Shown piece by piece: positions 52,231 through 62,034 of a DNA stretch of 64,000 bases. Position 1 is the first letter of the stretch, and each line of letters opens with the position of its first letter. The translations under genes and the position numbers were made by a program. The notes under the pieces are model-generated. The model made no database searches and had not been told where the DNA came from. It worked only from the letters and a program-made list of their open reading frames with translations. The stretch is taken from assembly GCA_001970955.1 (NCBI GenBank), contig MPUH01000137.1, forward strand, positions 33,239-97,238, written 5' to 3'. The stretch is from Stentor coeruleus (lineage: Eukaryota > Ciliophora > Heterotrichea > Heterotrichida > Stentoridae).

Positions 52231-53550
52231 TTAGTTTTTCTTTTTCAAGTATGCTAAGACAACAGTTATATCATCAACTACATCTTCTTCGTTTTTAATC
52301 CATTCATTCCAAGCTCGGGTTGCTAGGTTTTCAGCAGCTATTCTTGGGTTTTTATGCTTGCTAATCTCTTCAACAGCTTCTTGACTTGAGATGAACTCCC
52401 AGACGCCATCACTACAAGCTATGATAAACTCATCATTTTCTTCTATATCAAATATACTAACATCAGGAATACAAGTCACTCCTACAGTTTGGGCAAGTTG
52501 ATCTCCAATAGTTCGACTCATAGCAATGCCTGGATAATGTTTGCCTTTGAAAAATACCCTATAAGGAATATCATCATCAAGTTTCCTAACTTCCCCACCC
52601 ATCCGATTAATTCTTTCAGTTTCATCATCAAGTGTTGGCTTATGATCCCTGGTCAAATCAACAGCTGTTATCATCCCTTTGACCCTTTTCCCAAGAACAG
52701 CTCTTGAATCTCCAGTATGCCCAGCATATATTTTTTTATCTCTAATATAAATAACTGTTGCTGTAGAACCAGATAGAGTGCAATCAAAAAGGTCAGAATG
52801 TTTACAACAATATGATACTAGTTCATTATGAACTGAAGGAAAAGCTTCAGCTAAAGCATAATCAGGTCGTTCATCCCAATATGTAGAATTAACTAGAGTT
52901 CTAGGAAAAGCTTTATGAAGGAAATTTGAAATCTCATGACCATGAGTACCATGACCATCAAAAACCCCTAAAAGTATTGATGAATCTTCAATAACTACAA
53001 CAAAATCATCTTGATTTGGAGATTCAGGTTTAAGTCCTTTTTTGCAAGACACCCATAGTCCATGGTCTAGTAAATGCTCTCTTTTAACATCATCACCTTC
53101 AATTACCATAAGTTTATCTTCAAATTCTGTCTGGGTTTTTGATGAGATTTTGCCTGTAAAAGTTACTGGGTTTTTTATTATGATTAAGCTTCCTTGCTCT
53201 TTTTTTCCCATACTTTTTTGCCTTACAAATGAGAGCTCCCTTTCAAATTCTTTAGCCACTTCATTGTCTTCATTTGTTGATAAGACTGTAAGTTTTTTTT
53301 TTGTTGATCGGCGTTTAATTTCATTTGTATGTGGGAATAAAGGAATAACGTCGACTTCAGTAGGAGGATTTTCAGGTTTTTTTTCTTGAGGCTGGCCTGT
53401 ATCTTGTTTTGGGATTTTTTTTGACTCTTGGCTTGAAGGATCTTTTGATATAGGCTTTTCTTGTTTGTTCTCTGGATGTTTAGGTTTGGCAGGGATGGAC
53501 TTTATTGATTCTTTTTGTAAGGATTCTGTCTTGATTGAGCATGAACCCAT
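52231..53550 (-). CDS. PP2C-type protein phosphatase with N-terminal acylation signal
   Basis: 439 aa. The start is placed at the second Met of the open frame (23 codons inside) because it gives MGSCSIKTES, an N-myristoylation/palmitoylation signal, and follows CTTAATAAAA; the longer frame starts at 53619. Residues 1-150 are polar linker. The PPM/PP2C domain then shows QDDF (180-183), GVFDGHGTHG (195-204, metal-binding DGHG), GSTATV, AGHTGDSRAVLG, TRDHKPTLDDETERI and the late SDGVWEF. These metal-coordinating Asp residues are all present, so it should be an active Mn/Mg-dependent Ser/Thr phosphatase, probably membrane-anchored. Confidence 0.9.
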   Translation of the reverse strand: MGSCSIKTESLQKESIKSIPAKPKHPENKQEKPISKDPSSQESKKIPKQDTGQPQEKKPENPPTEVDVIPLFPHTNEIKRRSTKKKLTVLSTNEDNEVAKEFERELSFVRQKSMGKKEQGSLIIIKNPVTFTGKISSKTQTEFEDKLMVIEGDDVKREHLLDHGLWVSCKKGLKPESPNQDDFVVVIEDSSILLGVFDGHGTHGHEISNFLHKAFPRTLVNSTYWDERPDYALAEAFPSVHNELVSYCCKHSDLFDCTLSGSTATVIYIRDKKIYAGHTGDSRAVLGKRVKGMITAVDLTRDHKPTLDDETERINRMGGEVRKLDDDIPYRVFFKGKHYPGIAMSRTIGDQLAQTVGVTCIPDVSIFDIEENDEFIIACSDGVWEFISSQEAVEEISKHKNPRIAAENLATRAWNEWIKNEEDVVDDITVVLAYLKKKN

Positions 53551-54181
53551 TTTTATTAAGATATGAAGAAAACGCTTTAGCCTAGAAGGAAATGCTAGGG
53601 AAATAGTGGAAATCGTCATTATGCTTTAAATAGATAAAGAATTTGTTAATAGGCTGATGTATTTATTATTATAATTATATTCTAATTTTAACTTTGTCTT
53701 TCAAACTTGTAAGGATCATTTTTTTGTGATTATATAAGCTTTTTTCAATTTACACCAAGACTATACTATAAAAATTTAAACTCACAAAACTCAGCAATGA
53801 AAATATGTAATTATTATAAGCTAAATAAATATTTAAGCCAGCGCATTCCATTAGTTTCGCCACAAAGTCTTAACCCCAAACTCATTTTCCAGCATAATTT
53901 TATTTTAAATATCACTTTCAAATGATCTTGCAATTTCCTCTTTTATCATCACTTTTAAATTTTATCACCCTTTAAATTATATACTCTTTTATTATCCACC
54001 TACTATTCAACATAAACTAGCTTCCTACCCTAAACTCAATCCTTCTAAGCATTTAATAAAATCCTTATTCTTTTACCTTTTATTCATAAATCTCTAATCA
54101 AAAATATTCTATCCAACTCCTAGCCTAAAAAATCCTTCCCATCAAGCTTGAATTCAATTTATAACTAATATATAATATAAA
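53551..54181. other. intergenic
   Basis: Between two minus-strand genes: upstream flank of the PP2C gene, then C-rich on + at about 53870-54150, the G-rich downstream flank of the kinase gene on its own strand. Confidence 0.5.
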
Positions 54182-55186
54182 TTAGCTTGTACCAGATAGA
54201 AATGGGTGTTTAAGTACTGCTCCAGTATTAGCCCTTTTTTTCTTATCATACTCCAGGCATATGCTAATCAACTCCTTACACTTACTTGACAAGTGCTCCG
54301 GAACTTCAGGTTTCTGCTGCAAAGCTACAGCCTGACACAATTGTTCATATGTAAAAATATTATCCCAAGGATGCTTTCCTGTAGCCATCTCGATAATTAC
54401 ACATCCTAAAGACCAAACATCCACTTTTCTTCCATATGATTCACGTCGCAAAATCTCAGGTGCCATCCAATATAAAGACCCTCTAATACTTTTACAAAGT
54501 TCTGAATTATCTGACATCAAAGGCAATCCTTGTATATGTTTACTTGCTCCAAAATCAGCAAGTTTTATATTCCCTTCACCATCTGATAATATGTTTGCCC
54601 CTTTTAAATCACGATGAACAACTCCATGACTATGCAAATAGTGTAAAGCCAAAGTGATTTGTTTAGTGAAATTTGCAATAAGAGGCTCAGGTAATGCTCC
54701 ATATGTCTTCACTACACTACTAAGTGAACCTCCAGCCATATATTCCATAAAAATACGCACTTCGCCTTGGCCGTTTTTATTGTTTAATAGTTTCTCGCTT
54801 CCGAGATATTTTACTATATTGTAATTTTCAAATCTTCTAAGAATTGAAATTTCTTTGTCTAGTACTTCAACTTTACTCCTCCAGTTGTCATGAGACAGAT
54901 CGATTTTGAAAATTTTTACTGCGACGAATTCCCCATTTTCTTTTAAGATTGCCCTATAAACTGACCCATAAGTTCCTTGGCCAATTTTTTTTTCCATCTG
55001 TATATCGAAGTGCTTTTGTTCTAGTTCTGAGGATTTTTTAGGGTTTTCACTTAGAGAAGCAAAAAATAGGTCTCGACCTATTGTCCGAGTCATGTTATGC
55101 GCAGAGTCACTTAGATTGTCTAAAGAGACTTCAGGAGGTGTTGCTGTAGCTTTTTTAATCTTGACTTTGATGCAATTAGAGTCCAT
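54182..55186 (-). CDS. STE11/MAPKKK-like protein kinase
   Basis: 334 aa with a complete kinase domain at about 65-330: glycine loop KIGQGTYGSVY (67-77), AVK Lys91, HRDLKGANIL (191-200), DFG (211-213), and APE (242-244) in GSLYWMAPEILRR. HRDLKGANIL and the GSLYWMAPE activation segment are typical of STE-group MAPKKKs (ANP/MEKK type). The N-terminal 60 residues are a short linker without domain. All catalytic residues are present. It sits beside, and reads in the same direction as, the PP2C gene. Confidence 0.9.
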   Translation of the reverse strand: MDSNCIKVKIKKATATPPEVSLDNLSDSAHNMTRTIGRDLFFASLSENPKKSSELEQKHFDIQMEKKIGQGTYGSVYRAILKENGEFVAVKIFKIDLSHDNWRSKVEVLDKEISILRRFENYNIVKYLGSEKLLNNKNGQGEVRIFMEYMAGGSLSSVVKTYGALPEPLIANFTKQITLALHYLHSHGVVHRDLKGANILSDGEGNIKLADFGASKHIQGLPLMSDNSELCKSIRGSLYWMAPEILRRESYGRKVDVWSLGCVIIEMATGKHPWDNIFTYEQLCQAVALQQKPEVPEHLSSKCKELISICLEYDKKKRANTGAVLKHPFLSGTS

Positions 55187-55583
55187 TGTTTAATCAATTA
55201 ATTATAAGCTTTTGCTTGGAATAGTATGGCTGAGGTTGTAGGATATTAATGGAGTTGATTTAAAAAAGTTAAGATACTGAAAGTTTTGATTGGGAAATTA
55301 CTTGGGAACGTTAGGACAAGCAGTGGGGTGCAGTTTTTATGGGGAATATTTAGTTTTCAAGTGATTTGTTTTGGTTATTTAAGAATTTATGCACTTTTCT
55401 CCCTGTTTTATGATTTTTTTTGCATGTTTTGTTATATCAAATGTCGATATCAGTTTTGCTTTTTAGCATTGAAATTTCGATTGGTTTTAGTAGTTAACTT
55501 AATTAGATAAACTATAAACCTCGCCAATCATGCTTTTTGTCTATAATTTTACCATGTTAATTTGAATTTTTATGTTTATTTAT
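55187..55583. other. intergenic
   Basis: G/T-rich on + next to the kinase start (C-rich upstream flank on its strand). A 74-codon + frame at 55286-55510 is low-complexity and rejected. Confidence 0.5.
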
Positions 55584-58500
55584 TTACTTCCTCAGCAAAC
55601 TCCCAAGTTTTGCCGATAAATCTTGATGCCCACTTCCAAGTGCATCTTTTAATTTCTGCCTTGCTATATCATGAAGTCCGAAATTTTCTTTTATATAAAA
55701 AACTTTAGATCGCATATTATTCATAAGCTTATTCAGATTTTCTTCACTATCCTCTTCGATGTTATCACTCTCCATAATATGAATAAAAGTCTTTATATTT
55801 TGGTTTCGAGCCCAAAACATAAGTGTTTCGATTTCTATAATCATCCCAGCAAGTTCTTGTCCATCAGCAATAACCTCATCTTCTGATACTCTTTCAAAAG
55901 TATCAGACAATATAGCTATAAGTAGATTCAAACTAATAATTGGGTTGAGCAAAGTAGCGAAGAACATGATTAAAGACAAAAAGTCTGGATCAGTTGGATT
56001 ATCCCAATTACCAAGAATAATAAGCCATGAATAAGTTAATGATGGGAAATAATCAGATAAGAAGTTGTTGTCAAAAGCTCTGAACATAAGCCCAAAAGCT
56101 ACTGCTGAGTAGAAAAGGATGATAAGGAATGGGACTATGTCAATGAGGACTTGGAAAAGAAGTTTGGTTAAATAACGTGTGCTGGCATTGATACGGAAAT
56201 AAGTAATCCCACGTATCCAGCTAATAAATAGTAGTACAGCAAGCATGTACCTTTCATCAAGGTTTTGGGTTTTGGATATATGGAAGAACCCTAGCCAGAC
56301 CATTAGACTATATGCAATCATTAACCACGACCTTAATGTATCAACCCAATTCCAAAAATCAGAAAAATATGCCACTGGCCCTAAAACTACAAAAATAAGC
56401 TCGTATAAATATAGAACTCCAGAAAATGCGAAGGGTAAAATCAAAAAATATGAAGTCCTGCATGATTCATAGCTTGTATATAAGCATAAAAGTACAATGT
56501 AGCATAAATACAGAAAAGCTTGGGCCCACATATATTTGCGAACACCTTTCCATTTTTCTTGAAGTATAAGTTGTATGAGTTTTGTATAGTAAATATTGGT
56601 GTTAGGGCAGTCTTCAATACTTTTAATAAAATCTAGACTCTTTGAGCTACCTAAAGTTAAGTATAATCTCGTTAAGGTTTTACTAAACAACACAGCCACA
56701 CCAAAATCTGGAATTTCTTCGCTAAGATTGAAGTCCTTAATATAAGGATAAAAAAAATCAGAATTCACAACCGCCGGCAACCCAATCTCTGGAGGACAAA
56801 AATTAGGTAAACTCGGTAAATCTTCCTTAGTTAAAATTTCTGCATACAACTTTTCTAAGTGTTTATACCCAACCAAATTCAAATCCACTAAACTTTCTTC
56901 AAAAACTTGAAAAACTAGTTTTTTCAATGCAGTCTTCGATGTATCTGATTTAACAAGTTTCCTAAGCCCATCAACAATAGCATCAGTGCTTTCATCTAAC
57001 CCCATTTTCAACGCAATAGATAATGCTGAAAATTCATCTCTTGAATTAATAAAAGCAATCCTGTTCCCATTTTCCTCACCAATAATTGAATCTTTTAATG
57101 TATCATAAAGGTTGAAATATGCATAAATATGCAACAAATTAACATGAAAGGGTTCTATAAGCCAATGAGATCTGAAAAAAGGTTTTTCTGATTTTCCATT
57201 AATAATCTGATTAATATGTTCTTTAAACTCTGCTAATTGTGATGAATCGCCGACCAAAGTTAAATCACGGCATTTCAAAGGATTTTGGGTTTTTGTTATA
57301 AAATTGCCTCCAAGAAAGTATATATATCGACTATCAGCTGCAAGAATAGCTTTATCAACATAAGAGTCGTATTTTAATTGCGAAAGAATTTGAAAGTTTT
57401 TGCTTGAGTAAATATCCATACCATTTGTATGAACAAGACATAAAGTATTGTTAAGATTTCTAAATATCCCAATATAATTAGCATTGATTGAGAAGATTAG
57501 ACTAAAATTCATAACATAAATAATTTCGAATTTACTTGAACTTGCTATATAAAGATATTGAGAATCTGAAGAAAGTTCAAGGGTATAACAAAAAGCAGAG
57601 TTGCTGTAGATGGATAAACAGTCCCGATAGTCAAGTTCTTTGGAGAAATTTTCTGAGGTGAAGTCGAGAGAAAATTTTTTTAAGATGTTGTCAGCGCCTA
57701 AAGTAAAGAGAAGAGTGTTAGAAAATGCTGTGATGACTGCTTTGATTTGACCATTATGAGCAAACACAGTCTCTAAATGCTCTAAGGTACTGTATTTCCA
57801 AAAAGTTATTTTAAAACTCTCACCGATAATCAAATATTCCCCTTCAATATAAAATGATTGCATTTCCGCTTTAATAACATGACTTCTTATTAGCTTTTCT
57901 GTGATTATACTATAAATGCATATCATTGTATATGATTCTCCAACATCCCCAACAGCTTTTTCAACAGTTTCATCACTAGCACGGCCAGCCAAAAATATTT
58001 CATCTTTATCTTCAAGATTTTTACAAAACTTTGGGTCGTCAATACTTATATTCATAATATTTTTTGAAGCACCTAAACTATTCCAAGATATAATCATCTT
58101 GTCTTCATTAAATAAACAAATTCCTTCTAAAGTCTTTCTTTTTTCACTATACCACAAATGCAACACCTTCATGTTTAAAGTGTCCATGGTTTTCTTACCT
58201 TCAAAGCTTGGAATTTTCCATATCATAATCACTTTATCATCTCCATAGCTTATAATACTTTTCTGGTCTTTCATAATAACAGCTGATTTCACCCATTTCG
58301 TGTGTTTTTGAAATGTTATCTCTTTATATCTTTGCTTTGTATCCCAGATTTTCACTTCTGTATTGTCACTTGCTGATACTACAATACTTTCATCTAAAGA
58401 TATGTCAATATCTCTAACACGATCACCATGAGAAAATTCTCCCATGCTCTCCCAATTAGGGAATTTATACAGATGTACAACACCTGCATCGTCCCCCACA

Positions 58501-59258
58501 GCTAAAAACCTCCCACTTGGAGATATTTTTATAGCCCATATAGGTCTTTTTATATAAATATTCCCTATGACACTCCCTGGATTAGTAAGTGAATATGCAA
58601 GTTCGTATATTGTTATATTAGCATCACTACCTCCACTGACTAGATATTTCTGATCTTTACTTAGATCTAAAGAATATATTCTGCCATCAGACTTTGATAG
58701 AATCACATCACGAGGATAAGTTTTGGCGACTGACCACATCCTAACTGAACTATCGTCACTTGATGAAAAAATCCACTTGTTATCTTCACTTACTATGAGC
58801 TTATTGACTTCATCTGTATGCCCTGTAAAAGTGTCCACCTGACTTAGATCAGAAATTTCGAACTTTATTATTGTAGGGTCTTGACCTGAAGCATATATGT
58901 ACTTCTCATCTTTAGATAAGGCTATTGTCCATACAGATCTATCACTAACTCCTTCATCTAGAATTATTTCTTGGGAGACTATGTCAGCTACTCCTATACG
59001 GGCAGGTATATTTTCTTCTTTCCTACTACCAAAATAAATCCGATTTTCATCTTTGCTTACTTGTAGACAGGTGCCTTGAAATGGACTTGATATTGTAACT
59101 GTCGTAATAGATTGAAAATAATTCACTATGCTTTTCATACTTCCCAACATGTCAAGGGCTTCGCACTTTTGAATTTCAGAATTTTCCAAGCCGATTACAG
59201 TTGAGTCATCAAGCAATGTGTATATTACCTCCGAATTCTTTGCAGGTGCTACAGACAT
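55584..59258 (-). CDS. WD40-repeat / TRP-type ion channel fusion
   Basis: 1224 aa. Residues ~60-370 hold clear WD40 repeats (TGHTDEVNKLIVSEDNKWIF, SSSDDSSVRMWS, HGDRVRDIDISLDESIVV, EVKIWDTKQ). A second, degenerate propeller-like region follows to about 690, then a helical segment with an ankyrin-like piece near 745-775. From about 905 there are six membrane segments, a pore loop (YSWLIILGNWDNP, near 1080) between S5 and S6, and S6 with NLLIAILSDTFERV, typical of TRP and related channels. A short coiled C-terminal tail follows. It is probably a cation channel gated or localised through the propellers. No intron; the frame is clean. Confidence 0.85.
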   Translation of the reverse strand: MSVAPAKNSEVIYTLLDDSTVIGLENSEIQKCEALDMLGSMKSIVNYFQSITTVTISSPFQGTCLQVSKDENRIYFGSRKEENIPARIGVADIVSQEIILDEGVSDRSVWTIALSKDEKYIYASGQDPTIIKFEISDLSQVDTFTGHTDEVNKLIVSEDNKWIFSSSDDSSVRMWSVAKTYPRDVILSKSDGRIYSLDLSKDQKYLVSGGSDANITIYELAYSLTNPGSVIGNIYIKRPIWAIKISPSGRFLAVGDDAGVVHLYKFPNWESMGEFSHGDRVRDIDISLDESIVVSASDNTEVKIWDTKQRYKEITFQKHTKWVKSAVIMKDQKSIISYGDDKVIMIWKIPSFEGKKTMDTLNMKVLHLWYSEKRKTLEGICLFNEDKMIISWNSLGASKNIMNISIDDPKFCKNLEDKDEIFLAGRASDETVEKAVGDVGESYTMICIYSIITEKLIRSHVIKAEMQSFYIEGEYLIIGESFKITFWKYSTLEHLETVFAHNGQIKAVITAFSNTLLFTLGADNILKKFSLDFTSENFSKELDYRDCLSIYSNSAFCYTLELSSDSQYLYIASSSKFEIIYVMNFSLIFSINANYIGIFRNLNNTLCLVHTNGMDIYSSKNFQILSQLKYDSYVDKAILAADSRYIYFLGGNFITKTQNPLKCRDLTLVGDSSQLAEFKEHINQIINGKSEKPFFRSHWLIEPFHVNLLHIYAYFNLYDTLKDSIIGEENGNRIAFINSRDEFSALSIALKMGLDESTDAIVDGLRKLVKSDTSKTALKKLVFQVFEESLVDLNLVGYKHLEKLYAEILTKEDLPSLPNFCPPEIGLPAVVNSDFFYPYIKDFNLSEEIPDFGVAVLFSKTLTRLYLTLGSSKSLDFIKSIEDCPNTNIYYTKLIQLILQEKWKGVRKYMWAQAFLYLCYIVLLCLYTSYESCRTSYFLILPFAFSGVLYLYELIFVVLGPVAYFSDFWNWVDTLRSWLMIAYSLMVWLGFFHISKTQNLDERYMLAVLLFISWIRGITYFRINASTRYLTKLLFQVLIDIVPFLIILFYSAVAFGLMFRAFDNNFLSDYFPSLTYSWLIILGNWDNPTDPDFLSLIMFFATLLNPIISLNLLIAILSDTFERVSEDEVIADGQELAGMIIEIETLMFWARNQNIKTFIHIMESDNIEEDSEENLNKLMNNMRSKVFYIKENFGLHDIARQKLKDALGSGHQDLSAKLGSLLRK

Positions 59259-59781
59259 TTATAAGGATTGATAAGGTAAGTTAGAAAACCAATATGAAGG
59301 ATACAGAATATATTGTGTTGATAATACAAACTGAGATTTTTATATAAAATTGAAATGTCTAACTTGCCGAGTGTATAATCATTTATGTAAATAAAACTAT
59401 TATAATTTTTATAGCAATATTTAAGTAAAAAAATGTATGTGGTTTACACTATTATAGGCTTTTATATTTCAAGAAGATATATAATAGTAAAAGAACTTAA
59501 TATTCATAATAACTTATATCCTATTGTGCATTATTTTCTACCACTTTATTTAATTATTTCGAGATTAATTTTAAGACTATTTGCTTAATTTATTGTTTAG
59601 ATATTTATCACATTTCATACTCAAAAATGTAAAGAAATACATACAGACATAATTCTTCATCTTACTCTATCAATTTATATGTAAAATAAAAAATATCTAA
59701 TATTATCACATTATCTATCCATCATGCTTTTATAACAAAATCCTCCAAATCCTCCAAATCATCATTTTATAATATTTTTAT
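59259..59781. other. intergenic
   Basis: AT-rich spacer between minus-strand genes. No strong skew; C-leaning on + from about 59690. Confidence 0.45.
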
Positions 59782-61150
59782 CTAGTTTAATATAATTTTC
59801 AGCCTTCTATCTTTTTTCCTAAAAAACATTTTTTCAAACCTATTTTCAGCAGTTTCAGTATTCCCCGCTGTCTCTAATGAATTCGAGAATATGCTTGGTG
59901 TATAACATTCATTAACCTTTGGATTGATACACCAGCTAGGTTTCATAATCTTTTCTTTATTTATTTTTTTTCTAACTTTTTGTAATGAAAACTGAGTTGG
60001 AGTATAAGCTGTAGTCCTAAGGCTCCTATATCTTGTTTTTGGTTTTTGAGTTTTATCATCATATAACCCTTCAAATCCTTTAACCCCAGCTCTAAAGCTA
60101 ATTGTTGGGAACATGTAGTTTCCTTTTCGATAATTAAATTTTTTTGTTTTAAGCTTGATGACTGGTTCTGGGGTAACAGTAAAAGCTTGTGGTTTTTCTA
60201 CAATTGGTATTGGGCTTTCAGAAAAACTAGAATTTGATGAACTGTTGGATATTGGTTTTAGACGTGGAGCTAAACGTAAGGTAAAAGGTTTTGATATCTT
60301 ATAAGAAATTTTTCCAAGTTTGATTTTCTCCCTTCTCGCATCTTCCATTTCAATCATAGCCTTCATTCGTAAAAGCCGCTCTATTTCAGATTGATGACTT
60401 GATGCATCTTCATCTGTAGCTTTTGAATGCACTGAGGCTACTTTTAATGTTAATTTTCTTTTATATTTTTTTATACTTGTTCTTACATTTCTTATTAATA
60501 TTCCTTCTCTTTTTGTTACATTTTTTATTCGCAATACAGCTAGTTTTCTTCGTATCCTTCTTAATCTTCTATCTCTTTCCTTAAGATATTTCATATGAGT
60601 TATTTTAAATTTTGAAAATACCACAAAAGATGCTGCGATAAGTTTGCTGATTCTTACTTTATCTCTTTCAAATATCACTTTTTCATAGTAAATTTCGAAT
60701 TTTTGGAGTTTCTTTCTAAACAAAAAATTTCTCACAGCCTTTTGTAGTACTCTTGATGCAAAGTCTGCATTTCTCCCAACATTAAAAAGACAGAAATTCG
60801 CATCTTGGGAAAGGTCAGACGATAGCTTATTAAGAAGATTTTTTTGAATCTGAATTATTTCCTATATTTGTTTTTACTTTTTGATGATTTATCCTAGTTA
60901 AATACCCTCTGACCATTTTTTGAATTTGCACAGCAGCAAGGTCTTGTCTAAAATTTGTGATTTCTAGTTCAGAAACTGAGTGGAAATATGAACTCAACTG
61001 CATAGAATAATAGTCAACTTTTTGATTAATCATTTTGTGCAAAGATAAGCTGCTATTTACCCTGTCATATTCAGTAACTAACCTTTGTGATCTTCGAACA
61101 TCTAAAAGCTCAACTTTTCGAAGTTTTTCTAAAGAATGGTCTTCATACAT
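59782..61150 (-). CDS. IQ-motif, highly basic protein (spliced)
   Basis: 450 aa after removing a 16-nt intron at 60862-60877 (plus coordinates), which joins two open segments in one frame. Residues 75-89 hold an IQ motif (AAVQIQKMVRGYLTR), a calmodulin or centrin binding site. The next ~130 residues are strongly basic helices (RRLRRIRRKLAVLR) and the C-terminus is polar. The open frame reaches 61207 but starts with TTG; the first ATG is at 61148-61150 (MYEDHSLEKL), so the start is somewhat uncertain. It is head-to-head with the gene at 61267. A cytoskeletal, calmodulin/centrin-related role is inferred. Confidence 0.7.
60862..60877 (-). other. 16-nt intron
   Basis: On the minus strand GTAAAAACAAATATAG. 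Removing it avoids a TAA and fuses the IQ-motif exon to the basic C-terminal exon with the frame kept. Confidence 0.85.
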
Positions 61151-61266
61151 TGGGGATTCATAACCAATAGCATACCTGCTGCCATACCATTCCTTTTTTT
61201 GACCCAAAAAAAGCGCGATTTTATTATTGCTTTGAATTTTATAAGTTCATTTAAGCCTATATAAAA
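61151..61266. promoter_or_regulatory. 116-bp bidirectional promoter
   Basis: The only DNA between the starts of the IQ gene (minus) and the coiled-coil gene (plus). It contains AT tracts next to each ATG (CCTATATAAAA before 61267). Confidence 0.55.
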
Positions 61267-62034
61267 ATGAACGACAATTCAATCGGTGAGCGCAACTCTT
61301 TACTAAGTAAATTCTCCTCAATCAACTTAGACCTCCCAGTAACAATCAATTAGGTCTCTGATGACTCTTCTGAAACCAGTGAGGCATCTTCAATCAAAAT
61401 GAAAATATCAGGTCTAGGCCATAATATTACACAGGAGAAATGGAACTTTTCTCTAGTTCTTATGGAAACAATTGTCGATACTTTACTCAAAGTTACTAAT
61501 ACGAAACTGCGTCTTTTAAAACTAAAAAAATTTATAACTTGGAAATTATCGAAATATGATTGCCGTATTATCCAATGGACTAAATGCAAAAAGGCTTTAG
61601 AAAAAATACAAACAATTTTTTCCTATCTTAAAAGAAAACGCATGCTTAAATATTTTTCTAAGTGGAATGAACAAGCCTTGTTTATGAAACTAAAGGCAGA
61701 GTTTGATGTTGGCCTTGAAGAGATTAAAAATCGCTATAAGACTAAACTTATGATGATGAGTCAAGAAATTAATGATCTTAATGAAAAACAGCTGATTTTA
61801 GAAAAGAATTCAGCGGAGTATATACAGAAAGAAAAATCTTATAAGGCATCAATAAGGGCTTTAGAAGAAAATGCAGAGCCAAAAGAATCTACGAATATTG
61901 ATGAACTTAATATACTGCAGAATGAGAATATTAGATTGAAAGCGAAATTGCAAGGAAAGGAAAGTAAGCTTATTTCGTATTTTGAAAGCTTGTCTTTAAT
62001 GATTGATAATGCACCTATAAATATTATCAAATAG
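61267..62034 (+). CDS. coiled-coil protein, possibly Sfi1-like (spliced)
   Basis: 250 aa after removing a 15-nt intron (61339-61353) that otherwise introduces TAG. Starts MNDNSIGERNSLLSKFSS behind TATATAAAA. Residues ~75-145 show spaced hydrophobic/Trp helices (LKLKKFITWKL, RMLKYFSKWNEQA) that resemble centrin-binding Sfi1 repeats (L-x3-F-x2-W). Residues 145-235 are coiled coil. The Sfi1 reading is based on two units only and is tentative; a generic coiled-coil protein is the fallback. It shares a short promoter with the IQ-motif gene. Confidence 0.65.
61339..61353 (+). other. 15-nt intron
   Basis: GTAACAATCAATTAG. Contains the only stop (TAG) between 61267 and the downstream open frame; removing it keeps phase. 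Confidence 0.9.

Noticed and set aside
53551-53619. 23-residue N-terminal extension of the PP2C
   Set aside because: The internal Met gives an MGSC acylation start and the usual ATG context; the extension is poorly placed. Not fully excluded.
60736-60829. Treating 59782-60735 and 60830-61207 as two genes
   Set aside because: A 16-nt GT...AG intron joins them in frame, and the downstream piece lacks an ATG at its open-frame start.
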